From Aplysia californica (Eukaryota > Mollusca > Gastropoda > Aplysiida > Aplysiidae), in contig NW_004797282.1 in the NCBI RefSeq assembly GCF_000002075.1, forward strand, positions 168,590 through 232,589: a stretch of DNA of 64,000 bases, in the 5' to 3' direction. Numbering within the stretch: position 1 is the stretch's first letter; each line of letters starts with the position of its first letter. Shown piece after piece: positions 1-11,900 of the stretch. Under the pieces are notes generated by a model. That model had not been told where the DNA came from and made no database searches. It saw nothing but the letters and a program-made list of their open reading frames with translations. Both the position numbers and the translations under genes were made by a program.

Positions 1-172
1 TCAAACGTATAGATCTAGATGCAGATCAGGCTCAAATAAGGGGGGTGGGAACTACCGAAAAGCACCAAAAAAGCTTTAGTTAGGTTCTAAGGCTGATCCT
101 CCAAAACTCTACTAGATCTAGAATCTAGTTCTAGATCTAGATATAGATCTAGCATAGAGATAGAAGGCAAGC
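1..172. repeat. AGATCT/TCTAGA period-6 repeat cluster
   Basis: Self-complementary blocks of AGATCTAGATCT type at 8-20 and 115-155, separated by unrelated sequence. The same repeat recurs at 30403-30480, 52570-52800, 53375-53395, 54846-54960 and 56380-56575. Confidence 0.7.
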
Positions 173-245
173 GAAGTCATTTCATCACACATAATTGGGG
201 TGTAACGAAATGACTGCAGAATACTCACATCGTAGGCCAACTTTA

Positions 246-482
246 GGCGATGTTAAGATTCCCGCGTTTAATTCCGATGTGCGTTTTTCATACCCTCAGG
301 CATATTTCGCTTTGGTCCCTAACCCTAGGTTATGGTTAGGGTTAGGGTTAGGGTTAGGGTTAGGGTTAGGGCCAGGGTTAGGGTTAGGGTTAGGGTTAGG
401 GTTAGGGACCAAAGCGAAATATATGCCTGAGGGTATGAAAAACGCACATCGGAAATAAACGCGGGAATCTTAACAATCGCCC
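246..482. repeat. Inverted-repeat hairpin enclosing a telomere-like (TTAGGG)n array
   Basis: The left arm 246-326 and right arm 402-482 are near-perfect reverse complements of about 80 bases. The core (about 334-407) is some 12 TTAGGG units, with one GCCAGGG variant, next to a short inverted CCCTAA stretch. It looks like a MITE or foldback element that contains or has captured interstitial telomeric repeats. The reading frame across it is a repeat artefact. Confidence 0.85.
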
Positions 483-484
483 TA

Positions 485-1470
485 CTTTATAACTCTTTTA
501 TAAAAATAAATAAGTCAGTTCATACCAGAAACTGCGTCTCTTCATCCACGGAAACTTTACGTTCAGTTCAGTCTCACTCACTCTCACTCTCGGCTCAGGA
601 CCAACAACCCAACTCCGGGCCAAGACGGCAAGGTTCACCTTACACTCTTACGCGGTGCCTAATTACCCTTACCGGGGCTTACCGAATTACCCTCTAACCA
701 ACAATTTAAACAACGATAGAAGATGATCTCTTCATACTCAACACACACATCTTTCTTTCTCGCGAATTTTTTTAAAAATGTTATATTCAATGTTATTCAT
801 TCATTGTCTTGCCCGCATATATAGACCCACCTTGTGATTTCTCTCTTTGCTCATATTTCTCGGCGTGCATTCAGCGAACGCACTCACATTGTTGACCTTA
901 TCACTGAAACTTGACACTCAACAACACAATACTAGGACTACTTTTGGAAGGCCAAGCGGGTCCTAGCGTAAACAAACACAACACTGTCCAGGCCGGCCAA
1001 TAGAATAGAATAACATTGTGATGGATGTGCCATTGTCGATCTTTTCAAAGCAAGAGTTCCCCTCTGATGGCACATTATAGATTGCTGATATCAGTGGGTT
1101 GGAAAATCTCGAAATGGTGCCAAACACGTTGACTTGAAGAAGTTCCTAAAAGACCCTGAAACATTGCTAATAAATTGGTTTGGATAATATGGTGTATCAC
1201 CAAGGCTACCTTAGTACTAAGATAGCCTAGCACTTATCACCCATTTCCCGCCCCAGACTAATGCCTGTGCCACTACATGTACATGTACAAGAGAATGGAG
1301 GAGAGAAATAAATTACCAAGTGAACTGGTTTCAGTGTGTTGATCAGATTTAAAAAACAATAGCTGGTTGAGTTCTCGTTTGTTCCAAGAAAGCTGGCTCT
1401 GAAAGGGAAATTATGGTTTTATAACGGGTCGTACGCAAACATGGAATAATATAAACGCCCCCCTCCCGCA
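485..1470. other. No gene recognised
   Basis: Unique-looking AT-rich sequence without a reading frame of note, repeat or splice-flanked conserved exon that I can support. Confidence 0.5.
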
Positions 1471-1472
1471 CG

Positions 1473-1473
<1 letters not shown>

Positions 1474-1537
<64 letters not shown>

Positions 1538-1546
1538 ACACACGCA
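1474..1546. repeat. (CA)n microsatellite
   Basis: Nearly uninterrupted CA dinucleotides; the reverse-strand Val-Cys frame across it is a repeat artefact. Confidence 0.95.
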
Positions 1547-1835
1547 CCCAAAGTAGGGTATAAAAATATTTAAGTTATCTTCAATGGGTGGGAAAAAAAA
1601 CAAATTACTCTCTGCTGTGCTTAACATCTCAAGAACATAACGGGTTATCAGCAATCGGAATAATATCTTCTACAATGTCAAAAGCACACATAATTCTGAT
1701 CGGGATTGTTTGTTTTGTTTTGGGTTGTATTTGTTGTTTTGTTGTTGTTAGGTTGTTGTTTTGTTGTTGTTTTTTTGGGGGGGGGTCGATTAGAGGCTGA
1801 ATTATGCCAAGAAGAAAAGGACAATAGGGGAAACG

Positions 1836-1837
<2 letters not shown>

Positions 1838-1908
<71 letters not shown>
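1838..1908. repeat. (GA)n microsatellite
   Basis: About 35 GA units, preceded at 1708-1786 by a T/G-rich tract with GTT and a run of G. Confidence 0.95.
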
Positions 1909-1909
<1 letters not shown>

Positions 1910-1912
<3 letters not shown>

Positions 1913-3425
1913 GAAAAACAGGTGGGGGGGGGCTGTCTTATAAGGACTGTCTATGAATTTTATGTTTTGATCCCTATGTTGACTAGTCGTGAAATACGGC
2001 CTACCAGTAGTTTAAAAATCAAGAAAGGTGATGGGTTGGGGGTTGGGGGAAGGGTAAAGATGGAGTTGTCCAGCAAATTCGGGTGCACACTTGATAGATG
2101 GTCAGGGAAACAAAAGCACCGATGAAATCACAGTTCGATGTGATCACATCTGATGTGGCCTTATAGGCACTGCGCCTACCGAATCACGCCTTGCTGTAGT
2201 TCAATGTTTGGAGAAATCAAAGGCGTCGAAAATTCCACACCTGGGTGTGATTCTTTCATTGTAAGGCCCCTGTGAGTGAGGCAAACATTGTTACCAATCG
2301 TCGAGAAATTTAGAACGAAGATGTGATCGTATGTATGTGTATGAGTGTGGATGATCCATGAAGGTTGGTTTTTTTTGGTCAGTAAAACATGATCTAAATA
2401 GTGTGGGAACTTAAATTCAGACCCCAGAGTGGGATCTTAGGCGTGACTTTTCTTTAATCAAACTTGTTGGGGTTTTTTTTGTTTTTTTTTTGGGGGGGGG
2501 GTTGTTTCTTTCTCTCTTTTTTCTTCTTCTTTAAACAACGGAATCTTTAGTGAACCGGGATCATAAACGATGGGATCTCAGGTGGAGACTACTATGATAG
2601 ATTAAACCGGGTACAGTACTATTAAAGAAGACTCAAACTCTTTTCACCCCCCCCCCCCCTTCCTTCATCTTTCATAAACATAAAAAAGTTATTGAGATCG
2701 CCGTTGTTGTTATTAAGCAGGTACTGGGTTTTAAGAAAATATGGAGCCGCTAGGACATCTATATTTTGACATCAGTAATAGAAATGAGATAAATGGCTTT
2801 TAAAACATAAAATAAATCTACTGAGTTTCCTAATCTCAAGGGCCTCAGAATAAAACCTTCTTTCCTATCTAGATTTCAGTGCGAGGGCGCGGACAGCCCC
2901 CAGCGCAGGTTGACTATAATCAAACGCTCTGCCATAATTCGGGTGCGAGAGAGGGCTTCTATGCTATTTTATTATATCAGGCGTGTGTTGCCGCCCACAG
3001 AGCAGCCTCAATTACTGTATAACCAAAAATGATTGGCATAACCTCCTTGCACGGAATGGGCCTTTTAATGACAGATTTTTAAAGGTTTCCTGGGGCTGAA
3101 AATGGCATTTTTTCATTTCCGCTATTCGATTTGTCATATCGCATCGCTGACAGCCGCAAACCCGAGAACACCAATCCTGACTGTACGATCACCAAGCCTA
3201 TATAGGCCTACTCTAATTTTCCACCATTTTTTTACGGGGTCCCTTTTTTACGCGTTCGATTGTCGAATGCCAAAACCAGAGCACAATTTCACTTCTTTTT
3301 TTTTTATTTAATAAATTCACGACCGAGCCGCACAGAGGGACAATGGTAGAGAGCGCTCAAATAATATGTCTACAATTACTGCCGAGGGCTAGATTCTAGA
3401 TCTACCGTCTGAGAAGCTAGAAAGG
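1910..3425. other. No gene recognised
   Basis: Contains homopolymer runs (T and G near 2471-2502, C near 2647-2660) but no supportable coding or mobile feature. Confidence 0.5.
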
Positions 3426-3430
3426 CAAGT

Positions 3431-3553
<123 letters not shown>

Positions 3554-3840
3554 AAAGTTTTTTAAAAACACATGTTGCGGTAAGTACAGAATTTCGAGAT
3601 AATGTAGGCTTCGGGTTTCACAAGGGCAACCTTCGCGAATCCGGTACTTTTGATACCTTTATCGGAATGGCAGTAGAACAGGTCCAACGGTCCTATCGGA
3701 GACGGACGTTAAACTAGGAGGCCCCGCCACTTAAATAACCTAATAGTATTGATAGGGGCGTTAAACCCATACCATTTTCACAGGTCCAAAATCGGAAACT
3801 AGATCTAGATCAGAACAAAAATTGTATTTTAGCTAAACTT

Positions 3841-3960
3841 CTGCGGTAAGAGCCGGTATGTCTTCGACATGTCGTGAAAACACGCCACGCCTTTTTTTCC
3901 ACGACAGGTCGTGAAAACGCGCGTAGAATTTTTTTCCACGACAAATACCGGCTGACAAGA
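3841..3960. repeat. Short imperfect tandem duplication
   Basis: The motif CGTGAAAAC followed by a T-run and CCACGACA occurs twice in about 90 bases, between TACCGGC-type inverted ends. Origin unknown. Confidence 0.4.
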
Positions 3961-4544
3961 ACAATAGCGGTATATCCGGGCACTCTGTATGATCTTTGCA
4001 ATTTACACTGAAAACAATTTTCTTTTCCACCAAGACAAATTATGTGGAGGTAAAAAGTCAAGAAGGAAAATAGGGAAAAATGTTCTTTCCATACTTATCA
4101 CAGACAGCAATGGAAGCGAGAAAGTGACGTTCATCTATCTAGCATCTGCGTTTGTCGCGGCCGCGATTTTTGGCAATTAAATAAATAAATAAAAAAATTT
4201 AAAAATAAAACCGCCGGGGAAAAAATCGAAAAAAGGGGAATAAATATCTGGGGAAAAAAGAACTTTTAGAAAGATAGTCTATTTTCACTTACACTTCACT
4301 TCGTCACTTTCTCACTTAGTTGACACCACGTTGATTTGTTATTTTCATGTGAAAAATATTACTCCATTACAACCTTTTATATTTATGTATAGATTGCTTT
4401 TTCTCTTTTATTTTTCCCTCTTTGTTGTGTTTTACTATGTTTTTGTGTTATTTATTTTTTTCTTGTTATTGTTCTGATGTCGATGTGCTGTTTTTCTTTT
4501 TTTGTGTTTGTATATATAGCGTAAATGTAATTTAATTTGTTGTT

Positions 4545-4547
<3 letters not shown>

Positions 4548-4620
<73 letters not shown>
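4548..4620. repeat. (TA)n microsatellite
   Basis: About 36 TA units without interruption. Confidence 0.95.
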
Positions 4621-4621
<1 letters not shown>

Positions 4622-4623
<2 letters not shown>

Positions 4624-5587
4624 GTGTTATGTTAGAGCGTGTCTCCGCCAAAACCGAACACATGTACTGACACAGGCCCCTTATGTGTTATTCCACAATT
4701 TACATGTAGTATCCTGTACTTTTTCTTGAATTACGCACGTTCAGGGTTAAAACGCCAATCTCCGGATAGATGGATGCACGCCCTTATACTTGTTACTTTT
4801 TGTGGTTGTTTATGTTCTGTTTTAATTTTGATTTCATTCTGTTGTGAAACCTTTATTTTTCACGATTTTACACTCATTGTGGTTACAAATGATATTCTGG
4901 ATGCTTAAAACAGAGCACAGAAAAATTCTTTAGATTAATTTAAGTTACCTCTATCAACGTATGCCTGTATATATACGTCGTTACAGAGAGATGAAAGCTT
5001 GAAAATTGATGGCAACTTTTATGGCAACTTTTGCCATTTTTGTGGCAACTTTTGCCATTTTTGTGCCATTTTTGTGGCAACTTTTGGACAAAAAAATGGC
5101 AACAAACGCAGAAGCTAGATATGTGCCGTAGATCTGACCTGATACAGTCTATAATACATTGTAGTCTATATGGTCTAAAGAAAATTATTTCCCGCAACCT
5201 AAATTAGCCCATGTCAAGAAGCAAAGGACAAGGGTAGTGTTAACGAGGAAAATTGAATTTACAATACATACATGTATAAGTAATGTTCAATACATGTACC
5301 GGTATACATATGTTTATCTTGTAACAGGCACCAGGTGACAGCAGAAAATTACTTCTTTATTTTAATGCAGCATCACATCCTTGATAGTTTTCTTTCTTTT
5401 AAAAAAAATTGCAGAAACATCAGGAGAAGGCATTTGAACGAATGAGCAGGAGCAGGCGTTGAAACGAGATTTTGAAAAAAAAATGGGGTGAAACTGAAAG
5501 ACCTGCTCCCCGTTAACACCACAACACTGTACGAAAATAGTCTGAGTTTGTGTAAGAACTAGCCCGGGAAACACCGACAGGGTCAAA
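4622..5587. other. No gene; contains a small TGGCAACTTTTGCCA repeat
   Basis: Positions 5009-5092 carry repeated TGGCAACTTTTG and CCATTTTTGTG units that are partly self-complementary. The rest is unremarkable. Confidence 0.5.
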
Positions 5588-6960
5588 ATGACATCAGGTG
5601 ACAGACACGGCTGTGTCCTATCACCATTACTCTTCATCGTCTACATGGACAAGATAACAAATGACGCAAATGACAACTCAGAGGAGCTCAACAAACTGCT
5701 CTTCACTGACGACCAGAGCCTCATACACCAAGACCAGGACAGCCTCCAAAAACATAAAAGTATCACTAAATTGAACAAGGCATGTGAGAAGTATGGAAAG
5801 AAAATGGGTACAACTAAGATTATAAGTAATGAAGTTATCCAGAAACCAAAACCCGTTCACTGTCCACGTCACCCAAGCTCAACTAAAACAACTACAAGAA
5901 TTTAAATACCTTGAAAGCATGCTCACATCAGATGAAAAAAATGGATAGAGAAATTGAAACATGAGTACTAAAGACAAATGTAAGGCAGCGTGGTGGAATC
6001 AGGCTCTCGTCAAAATAATCAAAGTGAGGAAACTTGCATTTTTCCGCAGATTTGTGAATTTTTATCAAATTTTTGTTTTTTGGATCAACACCTTTCATGC
6101 CTATCAAAGAACTCATTTCTGTGTTTATTTTTCTGAAAAACGATTAAAGGCACAAAAAATGTAATTTTTCAGTTACCACGGACTCTTAAGCCAAGGATAT
6201 AACTAATCTTTGGAGGCCATTTTCTGACTAATTTTACCTCTGAAAACAGGTGACCCTTACCTCCTTCTTTCGAAAATATATCGACTTGTATTCAAGACAA
6301 ATGGATATTTTTTATTCCAAAAAAGACAAGTGAACAAGCTTTAAGATAATACCAAAAACTCCACATGCCCAAAAATTGACGAGAGCCTGATTCCACCACG
6401 CTGCCTCACAAATGCAGTCTCATACCAAATAGAAATCTAGCTCCCATTCTCTCCCATCAAAACATCCCAATGGATACAAAGAACCAACTCATCAGATCAA
6501 TCTTTATACAAATACCAACTCTTTGTTACCAGTGCCAAACTGGACCCTCAACAAAGTGCAACAGAATAGAGTAACAGCATGTAATATGGAATGTCTTAGA
6601 GAAACATTAAACACAACAAGAGGGGACAGACAAAGAAACGAAGACATTGGACATCAAGAAGGCGTCGAATCGAGCATGAAATACATGCACATCGAGAGAC
6701 AACAAATATCGTGATTTGGACATATAACGAGAATGGGACCACAGCAGTCAGCCTTCAAAGCCTATAACTTACAACATGCGATTCAACGGCTTCAACGCAA
6801 AAGGAAAGCCACGAAAAAGATGGATCGACGGAGTCAAAGAAACCCCCAAACGGAACAACATGACTATCCAAACAGTAACACAGTTGGCCTATGTCCGATA
6901 ATTCCACCTTCTCTCGACAACTGGGCCTAGCGGTGTAGGAAGACATACAAATTATATTGC
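5588..6960 (+). mobile_element. Degraded non-LTR (LINE) reverse-transcriptase 3' fragment
   Basis: 5588-5905 encodes GDRHGCVLSPLLFIVYMDKI and LLFTDDQSLI, matching the RT palm motifs GxxQGCxLSPLLF and FADD with the usual A changed to T. The frame resumes after a MITE at 5981-6407 with KCSLIPNRNLAPIL, and later blocks (about 6575-6930) resemble the LINE C-terminal part with a WFGHITRM motif. Stops and frame shifts show that it is dead. The 5' part with the endonuclease is absent. Confidence 0.75.
5981..6407. mobile_element. MITE family A, best copy, inserted in the LINE fragment
   Basis: The ends are perfect 30-base inverted repeats of AGGCAGCGTGGTGGAATCAG type, flanked by ACAAATG on both sides (5974-5980 and 6408-6414). 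Removing the insert and one flank restores the LINE frame. There is no coding capacity; about 427 bp, AT-rich. Other copies lie at 14828, 44398, 59970, 61018 and 63125. Confidence 0.88.
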
Positions 6961-7276
6961 AAAAAGGAAAAGTAATCCAAAAGTACAAAAGGCTGGATTG
7001 AAATAAAAGTGGTCAGAGCAGAGTTGACTGTTTCAGACGACAGCTGTTGTTGCAACACATGCTATCGCGGCATGATTGGTAGAAACTTTGACATACATTT
7101 GCACATCTTTTCTTATTTTGTATAAAGGGATACGACATTTGGAGAAGGCGGTGGCGATGAATTGGATTACTCTCATGAAGCCATGCAACTGCATGACAAA
7201 AGAAATATTGGATTGGAATCAACAGAATAAGCTATAACGGGAAAGGCCACTTGGAATCTGAAGAAGAGTCACAGTG
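6961..7276. other. No feature recognised
   Basis: Short spacer between the LINE remnant and a SINE tail. Confidence 0.5.
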
Positions 7277-7640
7277 ATTGTTTTTGTTTTTGTTTTGGCA
7301 AGTGTTTTACGGCCCTCGCAACTGCTTAAGGTCATTTTATGAGCGTGCGGGACACATTAGAAGTATATTAGTATTTTCAGTTTGGTTAGAATTAATTTTG
7401 AATTTTGCCCGGGTAACGGTCGAAGCCTACTCTTATCGATTTTGGGACCACTACGGGATCTTTTACATGCACAGTTTACACACAGGACCTCCGAGATTTT
7501 GTTGTCTTGTCCGTCCGAGAAGGCTTGGTGTTCGATATCATATCTATCTTAAAAGCTGGTGTGGCTGAATAACAACAGTTAACATAGCTAGAAGTAGTAG
7601 AAACAATCAAGACTCAAGACACCGGAGGAGGGATAAGGGT
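7277..7640 (-). mobile_element. SINE family A, diverged copy lacking the tRNA head
   Basis: In reverse orientation it shares with the 46252-46768 copy the tail block (GCAACTGC.TAAGGTCAT), the AATTTTGCCCGGGT.ACGGTCGAAGCCTA core and the GGGATCTTT.ACATGCAC segment. Confidence 0.75.
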
Positions 7641-7859
7641 GGCAAAAATGGGCAGTGATTACAAAAGGATGCTTGGAAGCTTCCCTCCTCCTTGAACAAG
7701 TCTCATCGGCCCTCCTCGTTCCCCGGCAATCAAAATTAATTTACTTACGTAAACGATGGACACCCATGCATATTACATGTACTCACCTCTCTCTTTCTAC
7801 CCCCCCCCCCCCTCTCTTTTTATCTCTCCCTCTTAATCTTTCTCTCTTTTTCTCTATTA

Positions 7860-8128
7860 GACACATACAAACACCTGCACATACTTTACGACAGACACAC
7901 ATGCACAAATACGCAAGCACACACATACACACACACAATACGCATCCTTCCATACACGAAGTACATGCACATGTGGAATCATGTTTCTAGACCCCCAAAA
8001 TACGTATTTAGCCCCCCCCCCCTCCCCTCTTCCTTTTTTCATGTATACAGACCGGTACGTTACAAAATGTACAATGTATTTTGTGTCAATTTTAAATTTG
8101 CTAGTGTGTGTGGCTAGTGTACACACAC

Positions 8129-8160
<32 letters not shown>

Positions 8161-8172
8161 TCACACATACAC
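7860..8172. repeat. CA-rich low-complexity tracts
   Basis: Degenerate CA repeats at 7860-7940 and a purer (CA)n with CGCG at 8121-8172. Confidence 0.8.
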
Positions 8173-8228
8173 CACACAACAGATTACTTTTAATTTCAAG
8201 GTAAAGTGCACCCTCGGTACTTGGATGT

Positions 8229-8249
8229 GGGGGGGGGGGGGGGGGGGGG
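8229..8249. repeat. Long G homopolymer
   Basis: About 21 consecutive G followed by a C-run; prone to assembly length error. Confidence 0.9.
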
Positions 8250-8539
8250 CCCCCCTTTTACTTCTACTTAACTTTAGTGCTTTCTTGCCACAGGAGGCGC
8301 TTTTATGTTGACTGTTGCTGCTCTACAGCCAGAACCCGGAGGTTTCACTTGAAAGAACAAGACATATCGTGAAGAATGCGTTTTCAGAGATCCAAAAAGA
8401 GTGGTGGGGTTTGGAAGGAAAGTTTGAGTTCGATATACGGAAACTTTGATTCTTCCATTCCACCAACTACCGAACATACACAATATCTGTTCACGGTTTC
8501 TCCAAAAACAGTGCGCCGCTCCAACTGGCAAACTGGCAA

Positions 8540-8923
8540 ACTTCGGGAAAAACTTTTACCGGAAGCACAGAATTCTACACTAATTCTGTGACCGGAAGCC
8601 GGAAGGGAAAGGTTGTTTGTAAACGCTGTAGTACCGCAACTTTCGGTCTCTATGGCGAAAAAGGAAACGCAAAAAGGAAATGACTGTGAACTTGAACACC
8701 AGAGAATCTAACTTTTACTGACTCCAATTTTTGTCCCCTCCAGTTTCATCTTTCAGTTTTAGAAACACTTACTGTTTTTGGATTTCTGTGTAAGAACAGC
8801 AGTCTTTTGTACAGTGTTATGTCCTTGATTGTCAGCAGAGAGTCCTGTTGACACTGTTGTTGTTGAGGTACTGTTCCAAGCTCATTGAGTCGAGGGAAAC
8901 AGCTTGTCGTTGAAACTGTTACA
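8540..8923 (+). promoter_or_regulatory. Putative 5' flank and leader of the FAM151-like gene
   Basis: Three ETS-type cores lie here: ACCGGAAG at 8558-8565, ACCGGAAG at 8591-8598, and a further CCGGAAG directly after the second. The first two are copies made by a 25-bp palindromic insertion between them. A short upstream reading frame lies at 8652-8711, ATGGCG start, 19 codons plus TAA, and would end 212 nt before the gene's ATG. ETS cores with an ATGGCG-type YY1-like site suit a TATA-less promoter. The transcription start is not known; this is inference from motifs and position. Confidence 0.4.
8567..8590. mobile_element. Ultra-short palindromic insertion (25 bp) with 8-bp duplication
   Basis: Sequence with CACAGAATT and AATTCTGTG ends, counted from 8566, between direct copies of ACCGGAAG (8558-8565 and 8591-8598). 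It belongs with the copies at 53968-54013 and 54962-54994. See findings. Confidence 0.75.
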
Positions 8924-11900
8924 ATGCGGAATTCAAGAGAGCCATTTCCCATGCCGGCAGTTCCAAGAAGTTTCAAGAAATATATTCTTTTCCAGATCGT
9001 GGGCATAAGCCTCATTATATATATTTGGTATATCATAAATGGAGGTAAGCTTTGACTTGTCATAGTCATTCATATTCATATCATTATATGATGATATTAT
9101 AGGCTATATTTATAATTGTTTTTTAAAATAATAGTTTATCGGAGTGTCTACATACATGGTAACCGGGCACCTATCCTCAGTGTCTGTACACAGTAATCGG
9201 CAACCAGGCATGTAGCCTAGTCTCAGTCAGTGTCACGTACACAGTAACCGGGCATATATATATGTAGCCTCAACATCTATGTACACGGTAACCGGCAACC
9301 GGGCATGTAGTCTCAGTGTCACGTACAAGGTAACCGGGCAGTTCAGTTTTTGTCATCTAGATCTAGTGTTGCCTTCAACCCCACCCCTCCCCCGACTGTA
9401 CCTTTTAAAAAAATCAATAATCCCCCCATTCTGGAGCCCATATAGATCTACATATACTTTGCTTTGAATGAACTTTGGTGACCCCAACCGGTACTCATTA
9501 TGTGACGCGAACACACAGGTTCACTGACTGGTCACGATGGCGAACCCGACAAGATGCCTTTATATGACTTTCTTTTTTTTGCATCAAGTGACAGCACAGG
9601 ACAAATATTGATTTATTTTCATTGCGGTTACCGTGTGTGTAGACTTGTAGATACTGAGACTAGGTGCCCGGTCACCGTGTACGTAGACACTTTGATAGTT
9701 TATTGACATTGTCATTTGTGCTGAAGCCTGTAGATAGCTAGATCTAGATATCGTCTAGTGTCGAATATAAGTTATACAGTCGAACCTGCCCTGACGGCCA
9801 CCTGTACAAACGGCCACTTTCCATTTCCCCCCTTGCGTTTTTTCTATATAATTTAACTGTGTAAAACGGGCACCTGTTCAACGCGGCAGCGGCCATCATA
9901 TTTTAACACACAACCCCTATCACACTAAGCAATAACACCTGTCTTAGACGGCCACCTTAGTGACTCCATTACATTTTGTCATTAATTGTGCATTGACCCC
10001 TGGCGTTATGGGCGAGCCGCCATAATCTAATCACCTGTCGTTGTTGTTAGGTAGTCCTTCCAACCAACCATGTTGCATAGGCCCCTCCCACTGTTGACCA
10101 ATAGGTACCAATTTCCAGCTGCTGGTGAGGTAAGCGTGTGATCCCTCATAACCCATAAGCCCCGCCAAGAACTCATACACAAATCGTAAGTGAGATGAGT
10201 GGTCACTGTTTACCCAGTCTGTAACAAAGTAACAATGGACGTCAACATGGACTTGTGACAGAAGCGTCGCTCGTTCTTCGAGTGGTGGCGACCCATATGT
10301 TTGTTTTACAATAGCACTTGGTCCTCCTTGTCTGACACATTTCATTTTATTGTCACCCTTGCTCAAAATCAGCAACAAAATAAAAATAACAAAGAAAATA
10401 CAAACCAACAACAAAAACAACAATAATGCGGCTACTTTTGATTGGGAATGGGATTTGTTTTCTTCATCTTGATCAGTCCTGCCTAAGACGGCCACCTGTC
10501 TTATACAGCCACTTTTCTCCTTGACAATGGGTGGCCGTCTTACACAGGTTTGACTAATTGTAATTCTATGAATCTTAACTTGGCTGATAAATCAGTCAAT
10601 AGTTATGATCATGGGCTCGAGCTTCATACAATCAAACTTGTGTAAAACAGCCACCCATTATCAAGGAGAAAAGTGACGTTATAACACAGGTGGCTGTCAT
10701 AGCAGGACTGATCAAAATGAAGTCTAAAGCAAATAATTCTCTTCCGAAGTCTGAACAGGGGCTGATCTCAGTCTTTAGACTGCCGTAAGGCTGATTCAAA
10801 TGGGTTATTGTTTTCTTTTTATTAAAAGTGGGAGGGTAGTGTAAGAATTTTTTTTTGTGTTGCTGTTTTGTTTTTTGGTTAGCTTTCTTTTTGTTGCTGA
10901 TTTTGTGCAATAAATGAAATGTTGTTTAAGTAAGACAATGTAGACTGAGTGCCATGGTAAAACAAACACACGGGTCGCCACCACTTGGAGAACCAGCGAC
11001 GCTTCTATCGCAAGTTCACATCAACGTCCATTGTTACTTTGTTACAGTGGAAGGTAAACAAAACAGTGACCAGCCACCTCACACATACGATTTGTACATG
11101 AGTTGTGGGCGGGACTTTCAGTTATGACGGATTACGCTTTCCTCACCAGCAGTTGAGAATGTATTGTTAGGTCTACCCATTGGTCAACTTGGGTAAATAT
11201 TCATTGGGGGGACTAACAATAACGACAGGTGAATGAATATGAGGGCCCGTCCACAATTTCCTCGATTCAACATTTATGGCAAAGCGTCGGGCAATGAGTG
11301 ACCACGCCTAGCCGCCTGAGGCAGATAAATTTGACAGTGGGTTGATAAAATAAGGTGGACCATGTTGGACAGGTGACTGTTTTACACAGTTCAATTATAA
11401 AAAATGCAAGGGGGAAATGGAAAGTGGCCTGTTTGTACAGGTGGCCGTCATGGCAGGTTCAATTGTATTATATCGTAAATGAAGGTGAGGTGAATTTTAT
11501 ATGGTTTTTGATTGTGCTGGGGCTGGAGGTAGTGTCGTATGACTGTAATTTGTATAGAAATCTTTAACCACTTGGCTGATGAATCAGTCAATTAAGTCAA
11601 AAGTAAAAAAATAAGGCCCTAACAATGCACTTTGAACTTTTAAAAGTGCCAGCTTGCGCTGGAATTTCTGTAACAGTTAAATCATGCAGTAAATAAGTAG
11701 TAACCTGTATGATTTTGAATTAAATATGATTATTATAAATGTAATGGCACCGTCTTCCTTGCACATTATAATTTATAACAGCTCTGTTCAATGTGTACAA
11801 TATGCAACTGTTTTATGGCTGATTATTGTGTTATATTTATATAAAAAATGTGAATGTTTTAAAATGTTTGTTGCATAAAAATGAAACATTACAACAATGT

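Noticed and set aside
195-458. Open frame with a Leu-Gly repeat
   Set aside because: It is the translation of the TTAGGG array and its inverted arms.
1349-2125. Open frames rich in Val-Cys and Arg-Glu
   Set aside because: They are read-through of CA and GA microsatellites.
10031-10495. 154-codon minus-strand frame with a hydrophobic stretch
   Set aside because: It lies inside a non-autonomous TIR element, crosses its repeats and matches no protein family that I know.
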